Shown here: piece after piece, positions 1-7,814 of the stretch
How positions within the stretch are numbered: position 1 is the first letter of the stretch
How the letters are laid out: every line of letters starts with the position of its first letter
DNA from: Bradyrhizobium lablabi
GTDB lineage: Bacteria > Pseudomonadota > Alphaproteobacteria > Rhizobiales > Xanthobacteraceae
Length of the DNA: 53,359 bases
Assembly: GCF_001440475.1 (NCBI RefSeq)
Contig: NZ_LLYB01000057.1
Span: 209,318-262,676, forward strand
Direction of reading: 5' to 3'
The notes under the pieces: model-generated
What the model was told of the DNA's origin: nothing
Database searches by the model: none
The model's input: the letters and a program-made list of their open reading frames with translations, nothing else
Translations under genes and position numbers: made by a program

Positions 1-220
1 GTGGAACGAAGTTTGAACTGGCTTGGTCGGTGGTAGCCCGGACGAAGTCCAATATGGCTCGCTTGGCTGGCCCGTCGTTCCACGAGTCCAACGAACTGCC
101 TTGTGCGGTCTGAGTCTGGGCTATCGCCGGAGCGGAGGCGCCAGACAAGGCTGGAAGCAACGCAAGACTTGAAAGCACCACGCGGCGGTTGATTCCGGAT
201 AGCGAACCATTGGCTTTCAT
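1..220 (-). CDS. HAD-family hydrolase, exported, 3' end outside window
   Basis: Only the first 73 codons are visible; the gene runs off the left edge. The start is ATG at 218-220, preceded by a good ribosome site (GGAAGGAG, about 8 nt away). The N terminus carries an Arg-Arg pair at residues 12-13 followed by a hydrophobic stretch ending near Ala-Pro-Ala, which reads as a Tat-type export signal. After it comes SWNDGPAKRAILDFV. From memory this is typical of exported haloacid-dehalogenase-like proteins that sit beside arylsulfatases. The catalytic DxDGT motif would fall just beyond the edge, so it cannot be checked. The gene starts 41 nt after the upstream arylsulfatase and is probably in its operon. 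A role as a phosphatase is inference. Confidence 0.7.
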   Translation of the reverse strand, partial: MKANGSLSGINRRVVLSSLALLPALSGASAPAIAQTQTAQGSSLDSWNDGPAKRAILDFVRATTDQASSNFVP

Positions 221-261
221 CTTGAATCTCCTTCCGCTGGTCCAGGGCAAGCAGCCGCTTT

Positions 262-1772
262 TTAGCGGCCAGTGGTTTGGAACTGCGTAACGTTGGGCGC
301 GGGCGGATTGGGATATTTCTTGACCGATGATAAATACTCCTCGACGTTTTTAAGCGCCGGTTCACTGGCAAAGGGAAACAACCCAAAGACGTTGAGATCT
401 TCGTGTGGGTCCATCTCGATGTTGAAGATCTTCGGGTAGCCGGCCAAGGGAGCGCTGGCTGACCCGGGTCCAGGCTGACGCTGTGGGCCGATGCCTGTCG
501 GGTGCACGTCGGTGAAGTAGACGCGCCATTGCTTCCAGCGCGCGGCGACCAGGTCGCCGCCGATGAAGCTCAATAGGCTCTCACGCTTGCCTGTCTCAGA
601 CTGGCCGCGCAGCACGTCAATCTGATCAACGCCGTCAATGGGACGGTCGCTGGGCAGCTTGGCCCCGATGATGCCGGCGAAGGTTGGGAAGAAATCCATA
701 ATCGAGAATATTGCGTAGGAAGTCGTGTCCGGCTTGATGGTGCCTGGCCAACGCATGAAACAGAAGGTCCGGATCGAACCCTCGGTAACTTCGCCAAGCT
801 CGCCGCGAAACGGCCCCGGGCTGCCCATGTCTGGCGTTCCCAAATTGCCATATTCGCGAAAGGCTTCGCCAGACGGGCCGTTGTCGGACGCGAACACGAG
901 CAGTGTGTTGTCATCCACGCCGAGCTCCTTTAGCGCGTCGAGGACCTGGCCGACGTGATGGTCGCCTTCCATCAGCTTGTCGCCATAATTGCCGATGCGA
1001 GACTTGCCCTTGAATTCACTGGAGGGCAGGTTGGGTATATGCCCCATCGAGAACGGCAAATAGAGGAAGAAGGGTATCCCGGCGGCTTTCTGTCGCCGCA
1101 TGAAGTCAATCGATTTCTGGACGAGCTCGTTATCGATATTGGCGCGCACCTCCGGTGTGAAGGGCTTGACGTCGCGCAGCGCGCCGCCGGCCGTCGCCTC
1201 GACAATCTGCGGCCCGCGGGCCAGTAACACGTTGGGCGGCGCGGGCAAGGAATGGGTGAGTTCGATCTTTTCAACGTAGGTCGCCGAGTCCCACGTCATG
1301 TCGGGAGGAATGCCGTAGTACTCGTCGAACCCATGCGCCGTCGGCAGACTTTGCGGGTCCTTGCCCAGATGCCACTTGCCGAAGATGGCCGTGGCATAAC
1401 CTGCGCTCTTGAACAGCTCGCCCATCGTGACTGAGCGCGCCGAGAGCGTGTTTGGCCCGTCTGGAACGAGAATGAGCGATAGCCCTCGCGGATCGAGTAA
1501 CGTCCCGTCAGCAGGGCCGCTCGCGACGGCGTGCAAGCCGGTTCGACCAAGAACTGGGTTAGACGCAATCCTTCGCGCGCCAGCTGATCAATCCGCGGCG
1601 TCGGGGCGCCGCGCAACTTGCCCCCGCCATAGGGACCCAAGTCACCGTAGCCAACGTTATCGGCGAGGATGAAAACGACGTTCGGCTTTTGGGGCTGCTG
1701 TGCGGATGTCGAAGCAGTCCCGGTTATTGCCAAGAACAATGCCAGCAAACTAATGGATAGGTCTCTGCTCAT
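262..1772 (-). pseudogene. Arylsulfatase, broken by a single-base frameshift
   Basis: Two overlapping frames together give one sulfatase of about 503 residues. The N-terminal frame starts at ATG 1772 (GAGG 6 nt upstream) with a signal peptide, the metal-site segment [10 protein letters not shown] and the formylglycine motif CTPSR (Cys near residue 80). It reads through SIREG and then goes out of frame. The homologous sequence resumes in another frame at LSLILV and continues through GKWHLGK, FASDNGPSG and the C-terminal domain to the TAA at 262. One base is missing in the G/C run near 1481-1486. Sulfatases hydrolyse sulfate esters in the periplasm. As written, translation stops soon after the active-site Cys, so no enzyme is made unless this is a sequencing error. 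The second metal-site position is Asn where many sulfatases have Asp. Confidence 0.85.
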
Positions 1773-2112
1773 TTCCAACCTCTTTCGTCAAAGCTTCGGC
1801 TAACGAGAGGTGCGTGGCCCGATTTTGTGCGGCAGCGATTTGGCGAAGGGCACTCCGGTGCAGACTGCGTCACGATCGACCAGACATGCTATGCACATTC
1901 GGGAGCATCAAAACTCCACCGCTATGAGAGCGAGAAGCGGGGCCAGCAGGGCGGTCGATAAATTGGTTCTCATTCCCATCGTCCACCCCATTGTGAAGTG
2001 GCCAGCGGCGGAAGATGCTCGTCCTTCGTGTCATCGCGCAGGGCATGCGGAATGCAGGAGGAAGGCGGGAGCGCAGCGTCACCTGCGCTCCCTTTGTTGC
2101 ACGGGAACTTCT
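1773..2112. other. Intergenic region between the two arylsulfatase genes
   Basis: This 340-bp stretch separates two minus-strand sulfatase genes. No convincing coding sequence was seen: a 70-codon minus frame at 1870-2082 has no ribosome site and no recognisable motif. It contains a strong hairpin (2067-2092) close to the end of the upstream sulfatase and otherwise nothing recognised. Confidence 0.6.
2067..2092 (-). terminator. Hairpin 3' of arylsulfatase, probable terminator
   Basis: A perfect 10-bp stem (GGGAGCGCAG / CTGCGCTCCC) with a 6-nt loop lies 21 nt past the stop of the minus-strand sulfatase at 2113. On the minus strand the stem is followed by GCCTTCCTCC rather than a clean T run. 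It may therefore act as an mRNA-stabilising 3' stem or a weak intrinsic terminator. Confidence 0.5.
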
Positions 2113-3804
2113 CTACTGGCCCGGGCGATTCTTGATCATCTCTTCGACCTTCCTCTTCACCGACTCGAGATTGAAGGAGGCCGGATCCTGCATCGGCGGG
2201 TAGTCGATGGCAGTCAACGCCAGCTTCCCGACGTACTGCTGGACCAGGACGAAGCGCCAGAACTCACGCGCAAAGAAGTCATTGGTGTAGCCAGGGGCGC
2301 TGGTATTCCAGGACTCACCACGAAGATTAGGCGTGCGCTCGAACGGATCCTGACGAATATTGACCATCGACGGCATGTCCGTGGTGGTCTTCTCGCCTGG
2401 CCAGCCCCAGGGCTGCTGGTAGAACTGGAACTTGAAGTTGTCGATGCGAACCGCGCCCAGGGTTGCGCCACCGAAGTAGAATATTTCCTGGCGCTTGGAT
2501 GGGCCCTTGCCGGTGAGCAGATCCATCTGGTTGTAGCCATCAAGGTGGTTCTTGTAGGTGCGGTCACCAAGCTTGACGCCCTTCAGCAACTGCTCGGTAA
2601 TATTGGAGTTTCCCGCCGCCGCCACCAGCGTGGGCAACCAGTCCAGCCCGGAGAAGATTTCATTCTGGACCGTCGCCGGCCTGATCCTGCCAGGCCAGCG
2701 GATGATGCACGGCACCCGGAAACCGCCTTCGCCGACGGTACCCTTGGTGTTCTTGAAGGGCGTCATGCCGCCATCCGGCCAGGTGAACACCTCGGCGCCA
2801 TTGTCTGTGGTGAAGATGACGATGGTGTTGTTGACCTCGCCCATGTCGTCGAGCTTCTTCATCAGGGCGCCGACGCTGTCATCGAGTTGCGCCATGCCGG
2901 CCTCCTCAAGACCGTAGTTGGTCTCGCTATTCTGCATTGCGCTATATTTCTTCGAGAGGAACGTCCACACATGCATGCGCGTGGTGTTGTGCCAGACGAA
3001 GAACGGCTTGCCCTCCCGTTTGGCCTTGTCCATGAAGTCGCCGGAAGCCTTCACCAGCACCTCATCGAAAGTGGTCATGTCGTACTTCGCCTTCAGGAAC
3101 GGCAGGTCATGCATGTTCTGCACGTTCGACATGTCGGGGAACGGCGGCAGTGGGCCTTCATCGACGATCCTCTGCTTGCCGACCTTGCCCCAGCGGGGCA
3201 TCTCGGTCTGATCATCGGTGTCGGTCGCATAGCTGTGGATCAGGCTGCGCGGACCGTATTTGTTGTAGTAGTCCTGGTTGACCGGGAACGAGTACCAGTA
3301 GGGATCGGACATCGCGTCGAGATGGTACAGATATCCGAAAAACTCGTCGAAGCCGTGCAAGGTCGGCAGGTACTTGTTCAGGTCGCCGAGATGGTTCTTG
3401 CCAAACTGCCCGGTGGCATAGCCTTGTGCCTTCAGCGCGGTGGCGAGCGTCACCGCCTCGGCCGGAATGCCGACATCAGCGCCCGCCTGGCCGACGGTCG
3501 TCAGCCCGGTGCGGATCGGCAACTGACCAGTAATGAAGTTCGCGCGGCCCGCCGTGCAACTTGCCTCTGCATAATAGTCGGTGAACGTCATGCCTTCAGA
3601 CGCCAGCTTGTCGAGGTTCGGCGTTTTCCCCGACATCATGCCGCGATGATAGGCGCCGATGTTGAACCAGCCGACGTCGTCGCCCATGATGACGAGTATG
3701 TTGGGCGGCCGTTGTTGTTGCTGAGCTGCCGCCGGAAAATTTGCGAGCGTAAAGGTGGTGGATAGTGCGACTGCGCTTGTCCAGATAAGGTTACGCATAC
3801 TCAT
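2113..3804 (-). CDS. Arylsulfatase with CTAGR formylglycine motif
   Basis: A 563-residue exported sulfatase. I chose ATG 3804 because GGAGAAG lies 6 nt upstream and the protein then begins directly with a signal peptide (MSMRNLIWTSAVALS, cut near AAAQ); a longer frame to 3855 has no ribosome site. Residues 34-45 give NILVIMGDDVGW with the paired metal-binding Asp. SCTAGRANF places the would-be formylglycine Cys at residue 83. GKNHLGD and FTTDNGAE are further alkaline-phosphatase-superfamily metal and active-site segments. The motif has Ala where the common core CxPxR has Pro; sulfatases with C-x-A-x-R are known, so activity is plausible. The likely role is release of sulfate from organic sulfate esters. 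It lies upstream of a second, broken sulfatase and a HAD gene on the same strand. Confidence 0.9.
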   Translation of the reverse strand: MSMRNLIWTSAVALSTTFTLANFPAAAQQQQRPPNILVIMGDDVGWFNIGAYHRGMMSGKTPNLDKLASEGMTFTDYYAEASCTAGRANFITGQLPIRTGLTTVGQAGADVGIPAEAVTLATALKAQGYATGQFGKNHLGDLNKYLPTLHGFDEFFGYLYHLDAMSDPYWYSFPVNQDYYNKYGPRSLIHSYATDTDDQTEMPRWGKVGKQRIVDEGPLPPFPDMSNVQNMHDLPFLKAKYDMTTFDEVLVKASGDFMDKAKREGKPFFVWHNTTRMHVWTFLSKKYSAMQNSETNYGLEEAGMAQLDDSVGALMKKLDDMGEVNNTIVIFTTDNGAEVFTWPDGGMTPFKNTKGTVGEGGFRVPCIIRWPGRIRPATVQNEIFSGLDWLPTLVAAAGNSNITEQLLKGVKLGDRTYKNHLDGYNQMDLLTGKGPSKRQEIFYFGGATLGAVRIDNFKFQFYQQPWGWPGEKTTTDMPSMVNIRQDPFERTPNLRGESWNTSAPGYTNDFFAREFWRFVLVQQYVGKLALTAIDYPPMQDPASFNLESVKRKVEEMIKNRPGQ

Positions 3805-3806
3805 GG

Positions 3807-3852
3807 CAATCTTCTCCGATTGGTTTTGGATCGCTCGCGTGGCGAGCGATCC
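3807..3852 (-). promoter_or_regulatory. Two tandem hairpins in the arylsulfatase leader
   Basis: Read on the minus strand, an 11-bp perfect stem with a 3-nt loop (3828-3852, GGATCGCTCGC / GCGAGCGATCC) is followed by a 5-bp stem CAATC/GATTG (3807-3822). The 6-nt loop of the second stem carries most of the GGAGAAG ribosome site. The start codon follows 2 nt later. The arrangement presents the ribosome site in a loop and could control translation or mRNA stability. No ligand or regulator is suggested by the sequence. Confidence 0.45.
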
Positions 3853-4065
3853 CAAAGAGTTTCCTGTCGGTTCGGATCAATTCCCGATTTCTAGGCTGTC
3901 GGCGTGCTACTTCGGGGGCGCGAATGACGTGTTATTTCCGGGTCGCGAATTCGGAATTCAGGTCGGCATGCAGCGGCATGTTCTTGCGAGCATTCACGAG
4001 GCAGCGCTTGATAGGCTGGCCGTTCGCTACCGCCAAAGTTGAGCGACGGTTGGTCAATGGGATTC

Positions 4066-4079
4066 TTGATCTAGATCAA
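4066..4079. promoter_or_regulatory. Perfect FixK/FNR-type box
   Basis: The sequence TTGATCTAGATCAA matches the Crp/Fnr-family oxygen-responsive consensus TTGAT-N4-ATCAA at every fixed position. In Bradyrhizobium and relatives such boxes are bound by FixK2 or FnrN/AadR-type regulators at low oxygen. The nearest gene it could activate is the arylsulfatase on the minus strand, whose start lies about 270 nt away. Activation at the usual -41.5 position would imply a leader of roughly 230 nt. No plus-strand gene follows within 300 nt. Binding is predicted only. Confidence 0.55.
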
Positions 4080-4349
4080 AGCAGTTCCAATCAGGTCGAA
4101 GCGGAAAATCGACCATCCCTGCTGGCCAAAGCGCACGTATCACGCGGCGACCGGGACGGCCGGTCATCCGCGACCGGTCCAAGCCGCCATGCCGCCGAAA
4201 GCGGAAGTAAATTCAGAGGATTAATGGCGACGCGACGGCGGCTTGCGAGGCGGCGGAGGAGGCCGGCAAGAAGCGTCCGTCCAACAATTCCGGCGATAAT
4301 CTGATGACGGTCAGGAAGGCCGCGCAGTGCAAGTAGGTGTTGGTGATGC

Positions 4350-4380
4350 GAGCGGGGCGCTGCGCAGGGCGGCCCCGCTC
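4350..4380 (-). terminator. Hairpin 3' of the Lon-N domain gene
   Basis: A 9-bp GC-rich stem (GAGCGGGGC / GCCCCGCTC) starts 8 nt after the stop of the minus-strand gene at 4388. There is no clear T tract on the minus strand, so termination strength is uncertain. Confidence 0.45.
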
Positions 4381-4387
4381 TGAGCCA

Positions 4388-5188
4388 TCAGTTCGCTTTG
4401 GCCGGTGAGCCCTCGCGCATCCAGCCGAGGATGGTTTGGAGCCTTGTGACCACATCGCTGGTTTCCAGGACTTGCTGCATCTTGTCGATTCCGACTTCCA
4501 TCAGCTGAACCACGACATCGGCGAGCGCCGCCGGTTCGCCGGCGTAGCGGTACAGCGACTGCGGCGGCGCGGTATTGGTGAAGCCCTGAAACGCCTCAAA
4601 GATTTCGCGCGTGAGCATGAACGCTTCTGCGTCCAGACCGCGCGTCTCTTCGATCGGCGCAACTTCGGCCGCCAGAAAATCGCCGTCGACCGGTCGCACG
4701 ATGGCGGTTCGTTCGGAACAGGAAACCTTCACGCGAAGGTCTCCGTGCGGCATCTCCGTGCGATGGATGATCTCGGCGAGGACGCCGACCGAATGAAGCG
4801 CGGCGAAGTCCGGGTCATCGTTCTCCGGCCGCTTCTGGGTGACGACCAGAATTCGTCCGCCATTGGCGGCAGCGCTCTCGATCGCCCGTCGCGTCTTCTC
4901 GCGCCCGACAAAGATCGGCGTAATCAGTTGCGGAAAGAACACGACGTCCCGCATCGGCGCTACCGGAATCACGGTTCCGGCGCTGCGCGACCGGGCCCGC
5001 AATTTCGCGGCTTGAACGGAAACGGGTTGGCTCGACTGAATGGCCGCCGACAGCACGTTCCAATCGTGAAAGCCCAAGGTCCTCGCGACCAGTTCGAGGC
5101 TTTCGCTATGGCTGACGGAGATCGATTTGACTTTCAGCGCCTCGCGCAGCGTCTGCGCCATGGCCTTGGCATCGCGGAAATCACGCAT
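4388..5188 (-). CDS. Glyoxalase_8-like domain fused to Lon N-terminal (substrate-binding) domain
   Basis: A 266-residue cytoplasmic protein with two parts. Residues 1-50 (MRDFRDAKAMAQ through SHSESLELVARTLGFHDWN) match the short N-terminal domain recalled as Glyoxalase_8, common in Rhizobiales as a fusion partner. Residues about 72-262 (PVAPMRDVVFFPQ, PIFVGREKTRRAIESA, QKRPENDDP) match the substrate-recognition domain of Lon proteases. There is no AAA+ module or Ser-Lys protease domain, so it cannot be a protease. Stand-alone Lon-N proteins are known but their function is poorly defined; substrate or adaptor binding is an inference. AGAGG precedes the ATG at 5188. It appears to be a single-gene unit. 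Confidence 0.85.
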   Translation of the reverse strand: MRDFRDAKAMAQTLREALKVKSISVSHSESLELVARTLGFHDWNVLSAAIQSSQPVSVQAAKLRARSRSAGTVIPVAPMRDVVFFPQLITPIFVGREKTRRAIESAAANGGRILVVTQKRPENDDPDFAALHSVGVLAEIIHRTEMPHGDLRVKVSCSERTAIVRPVDGDFLAAEVAPIEETRGLDAEAFMLTREIFEAFQGFTNTAPPQSLYRYAGEPAALADVVVQLMEVGIDKMQQVLETSDVVTRLQTILGWMREGSPAKAN

Positions 5189-5402
5189 GGGATAACCTCT
5201 GCTTCAGGCGAACGAGAATTGGGTCAGATGCTTGCGTTACTGACTCGTTCGCCGGGCAAAGGAGGCCGGGAGCGGCTCGATACGTTCGCCAAACCCAAAG
5301 GGTGCAAGCAGCGGGTCGTATCTACCCGATAAAAATATGCACGGTGTCTATAACGCTGTCAACGTGTGTCGTCGGTCTTCACACGCGTTCGAGAGCTATC
5401 GG

Positions 5403-6347
5403 CTATTTGCCCGCTTTAACGAAATCAAGGATTTCATCGGTCAGCCGGGTATCGGCAGTGTTGATCGAATACACTTCCGACATGTGACTGTGCTGCGGCA
5501 GCAGGAGAGTGCGTGCGCATCCGTTGGCGCGTTTGCAACTCACTTGCTTCGCGCGGTCGAATTGCAGCACGAAGCCCTCGGGGTCCAGTTCGGCGGCGGC
5601 CATCATCAGCGGGATGCCGGTGGTTGCCAAACCGGACAGCGAGGATCGTTCGGCGTAGCGCGCGGGATCGTCGCCAAAATAGGCGCGCTGGGTATTGGCG
5701 AGCGGCGTCGCGGTCAGGTCGTAAATGCCGGAGACCATGATTGCACCGGCGAGCCCTCCGCCTTTCACCTTGTGAAATTCGGGATGCGATACATAGTTTG
5801 CGACGTGAACCGCGCCTGCGGAGTGCCCCATCAGATAGATGCGCGCGGGATTGCCGCCGCGCTCGCCGATCTTGTCTGTGACCCACTGAACTGCGGTGGC
5901 CATATCCTCAGCGCCGGCCGGCCAGGGCGCCTGGGGCGCGAGGCGGTAGGTGACGTTGACGCCGACAAAACCGTTCTTTGCCGCCCACAGCATGATGTTG
6001 TCATAGAACGGGCTGGTCGGTGTGGTCCGCTTGTTGCCGCCCACGAACGCGCCGCCATGGACGAAGATCAGCACCGGCCGGGAAGGCGTAGCCGTCTCCG
6101 GCAAGAAGATATCGAGCAGGTTGCGGTCGGCCGGACCGTATTTGACGTCCCGCTCGACCCTGACGCCCTGGTAGGGCTCTTTTTCCTGCAACGGCGCGTA
6201 GAGCTCCACGGTCTTCGGCGGGTCGATGACGCGGCCGAGTTCCAGGAGCTTCCAGGCCAGATCCTCGGACATCGGGGACTGCTGCGCGGATGCCGTGCTC
6301 GCGAACATTGCCGCAACAATGGTCAAAGCCGATCTCGTTAGGGCCAT
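5403..6347 (-). CDS. Exported alpha/beta-hydrolase (esterase/lipase, HSL-like)
   Basis: A 314-residue protein with a signal peptide (residues 1-21, cut at ASA/QQ). The oxyanion motif HGGAF lies at residues 97-101, and the nucleophile elbow GHSAG puts the catalytic Ser at 176. A late Asp (AAELDPEG) and His (PQHSHMSE) complete a plausible triad. The LDIFLPE and VNVTYRLAPQAPWPA segments are typical of the carboxylesterase/BD-FAE branch. The substrate is unknown; a small ester is likely. GGGGGAAG stands 6 nt before the ATG. It is divergent from the pseudouridine synthase gene and has no evident operon partner. Confidence 0.85.
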   Translation of the reverse strand: MALTRSALTIVAAMFASTASAQQSPMSEDLAWKLLELGRVIDPPKTVELYAPLQEKEPYQGVRVERDVKYGPADRNLLDIFLPETATPSRPVLIFVHGGAFVGGNKRTTPTSPFYDNIMLWAAKNGFVGVNVTYRLAPQAPWPAGAEDMATAVQWVTDKIGERGGNPARIYLMGHSAGAVHVANYVSHPEFHKVKGGGLAGAIMVSGIYDLTATPLANTQRAYFGDDPARYAERSSLSGLATTGIPLMMAAAELDPEGFVLQFDRAKQVSCKRANGCARTLLLPQHSHMSEVYSINTADTRLTDEILDFVKAGK

Positions 6348-6475
6348 CTGGTCTTCCCCCGTTTCTACGCTGTTGGCTCAAGATGGCCGATCCCGCGGCC
6401 GATTTGTACCGATTTCACCGTGACGATCCGCTGCAATTGCGCTACCGAAAAGCTCACCTTTGGAGCTTGAATCAG

Positions 6476-7693
6476 ATGAGCCGCCGCGACCGTAAACCGC
6501 TAGCCAAGTCGCGCAAATCAGGCGACCGCCCCAAGGGGGCGACCCCGTTTCGCGGTGGGAAGCCAGGCGACCGGGCACAGAGCGATCGGCCATCCGGGAA
6601 TCGCCCGCACGCCAAGCCCGCACGCTTTTCCGAGTCCCGCAGGGAAAGGCCGGCTGCCGTAGCTGCCGAGCCGGCAAAACCCGTCGCTGAAGCGCCGCTC
6701 CCGACCAAGGTCCAGACGGTCGTCGTCACATCAGACGAAAACAACATGCGCGTCGACCGCTTCCTCGAGGCGCGCTTTCCGGGCCTGTCGTTCTCCCACA
6801 TCCAGCGCATCGTCCGGAAGGGCGAGCTGCGTGTTAACGGCAAGCGGGCCGACAGCAAGGACCGGCTGGAAGAAGGCCAGAGCGTGCGCATCCCGCCGCT
6901 CCGGCTCGATGCGCCGAAGGGGGCTGGTCCGCTTTCGGAGGCCGCTGCGAAGACGCTGCAGGCGCTGAAGGAGATGACCATCTTCGAGGATGCCGATGTC
7001 CTGGTGATCAACAAGCCCGCGGGGCTTGCGGTGCAGGGCGGCTCCGGCATCACGCGCAACGTCGACCAGATGCTGGAGGTGATGCGCGACGCCAAGGGAC
7101 AGAAGCCGCGGCTGGTGCACCGGCTGGACCGGGAAACCTCCGGCTGCCTGTTGATCGCAAAGACCCGCTTCGCCGCCACCGCCTTGACCGGCTCGTTCCG
7201 CCACCGCTCGGCGCGCAAGATCTACTGGGCGCTGGTGGCGGGCGTGCCGAAGCCGAAGCAGGGCCGCATCTCGACCTATCTCGCCAAGGAGGAGAGCGAG
7301 GAGGACAGCATCATGCGCGTCGCCAAGCACGGTGACGAGGGTGCGAGCCACGCGGTGACGTATTACGCCGTGGTCGAGACCTCGGCGCAGAAGCTCGCCT
7401 GGGTGTCGCTGAAGCCGGTTACCGGGCGAACCCACCAGTTGCGCGCCCACATGGCGCATATCGACCACGCCATCGTCGGCGATCCCAAATATTTCAACAA
7501 GGAGAACTGGGACCTGCCGGGCGGCCTGCAGAACCGCCTGCATTTGCTCGCGCGGCGGCTCGTCATCCCGCATCCGCGCGGCGGCGTGATCGATGTCAGC
7601 GCGCCGCTGCCGCCGCACATGCTGCAATCCTGGAATCTGCTGGGATTGGAGGCCGATCGGTTCGATCCGATCGAGAACGCGCCGGAGGAGTAG
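6476..7693 (+). CDS. RluC/RluD-family 23S rRNA pseudouridine synthase
   Basis: Converts specific uridines of RNA to pseudouridine; in this family the usual target is 23S rRNA. ATG 6476 (MSRRDRKPL) is chosen because GGAGC precedes it and the upstream in-frame extension to 6290 is unlike the family. Residues 1-85 are a basic, low-complexity extension rich in Lys, Arg and Pro. An S4 RNA-binding domain follows (about 91-140, MRVDRFLEARFPG, LRVNGKRA). The catalytic domain contains HRLDRETSG with the catalytic Asp at residue 218, and RTHQLRAHM near residue 320. At 405 residues it is longer than E. coli RluC because of the N-terminal tail, which is usual in this bacterial group. RluC rather than RluD is a best guess. 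Confidence 0.88.
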   Translation: MSRRDRKPLAKSRKSGDRPKGATPFRGGKPGDRAQSDRPSGNRPHAKPARFSESRRERPAAVAAEPAKPVAEAPLPTKVQTVVVTSDENNMRVDRFLEARFPGLSFSHIQRIVRKGELRVNGKRADSKDRLEEGQSVRIPPLRLDAPKGAGPLSEAAAKTLQALKEMTIFEDADVLVINKPAGLAVQGGSGITRNVDQMLEVMRDAKGQKPRLVHRLDRETSGCLLIAKTRFAATALTGSFRHRSARKIYWALVAGVPKPKQGRISTYLAKEESEEDSIMRVAKHGDEGASHAVTYYAVVETSAQKLAWVSLKPVTGRTHQLRAHMAHIDHAIVGDPKYFNKENWDLPGGLQNRLHLLARRLVIPHPRGGVIDVSAPLPPHMLQSWNLLGLEADRFDPIENAPEE

Positions 7694-7814
7694 GGCCGGC
7701 AGCCGCGCCAGCGAGCGCAACAACTGTCAAATGCAACACACGGCGATTTGATATTGCGCGTTCCCGACGGTCTCTAACATCAGGCCGGCAAGTTCAAATG
7801 CAGGGGTATCGCGC

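Larger units (their letters stand above)
3853..4387. other. Gene-free stretch containing a FixK/FNR box
   Basis: About 535 bp without a convincing gene. Short frames such as 4224-4304 (plus, very Arg-rich, 26 codons) and 4213-4455 (minus) show no family signature. The recognisable content is the dyad at 4066-4079 and a hairpin at 4350-4380 behind the Lon-N gene. Confidence 0.5.

Noticed and set aside
1810..3765. A 651-codon plus-strand frame opposite the intact arylsulfatase
   Set aside because: It is the complement of a clear sulfatase; the translation shows no motif and only follows codon bias.
4224..4304. Very Arg-rich 26-codon frame with a weak ribosome-site-like sequence
   Set aside because: Too short and low in complexity to support, and nothing around it suggests translation.
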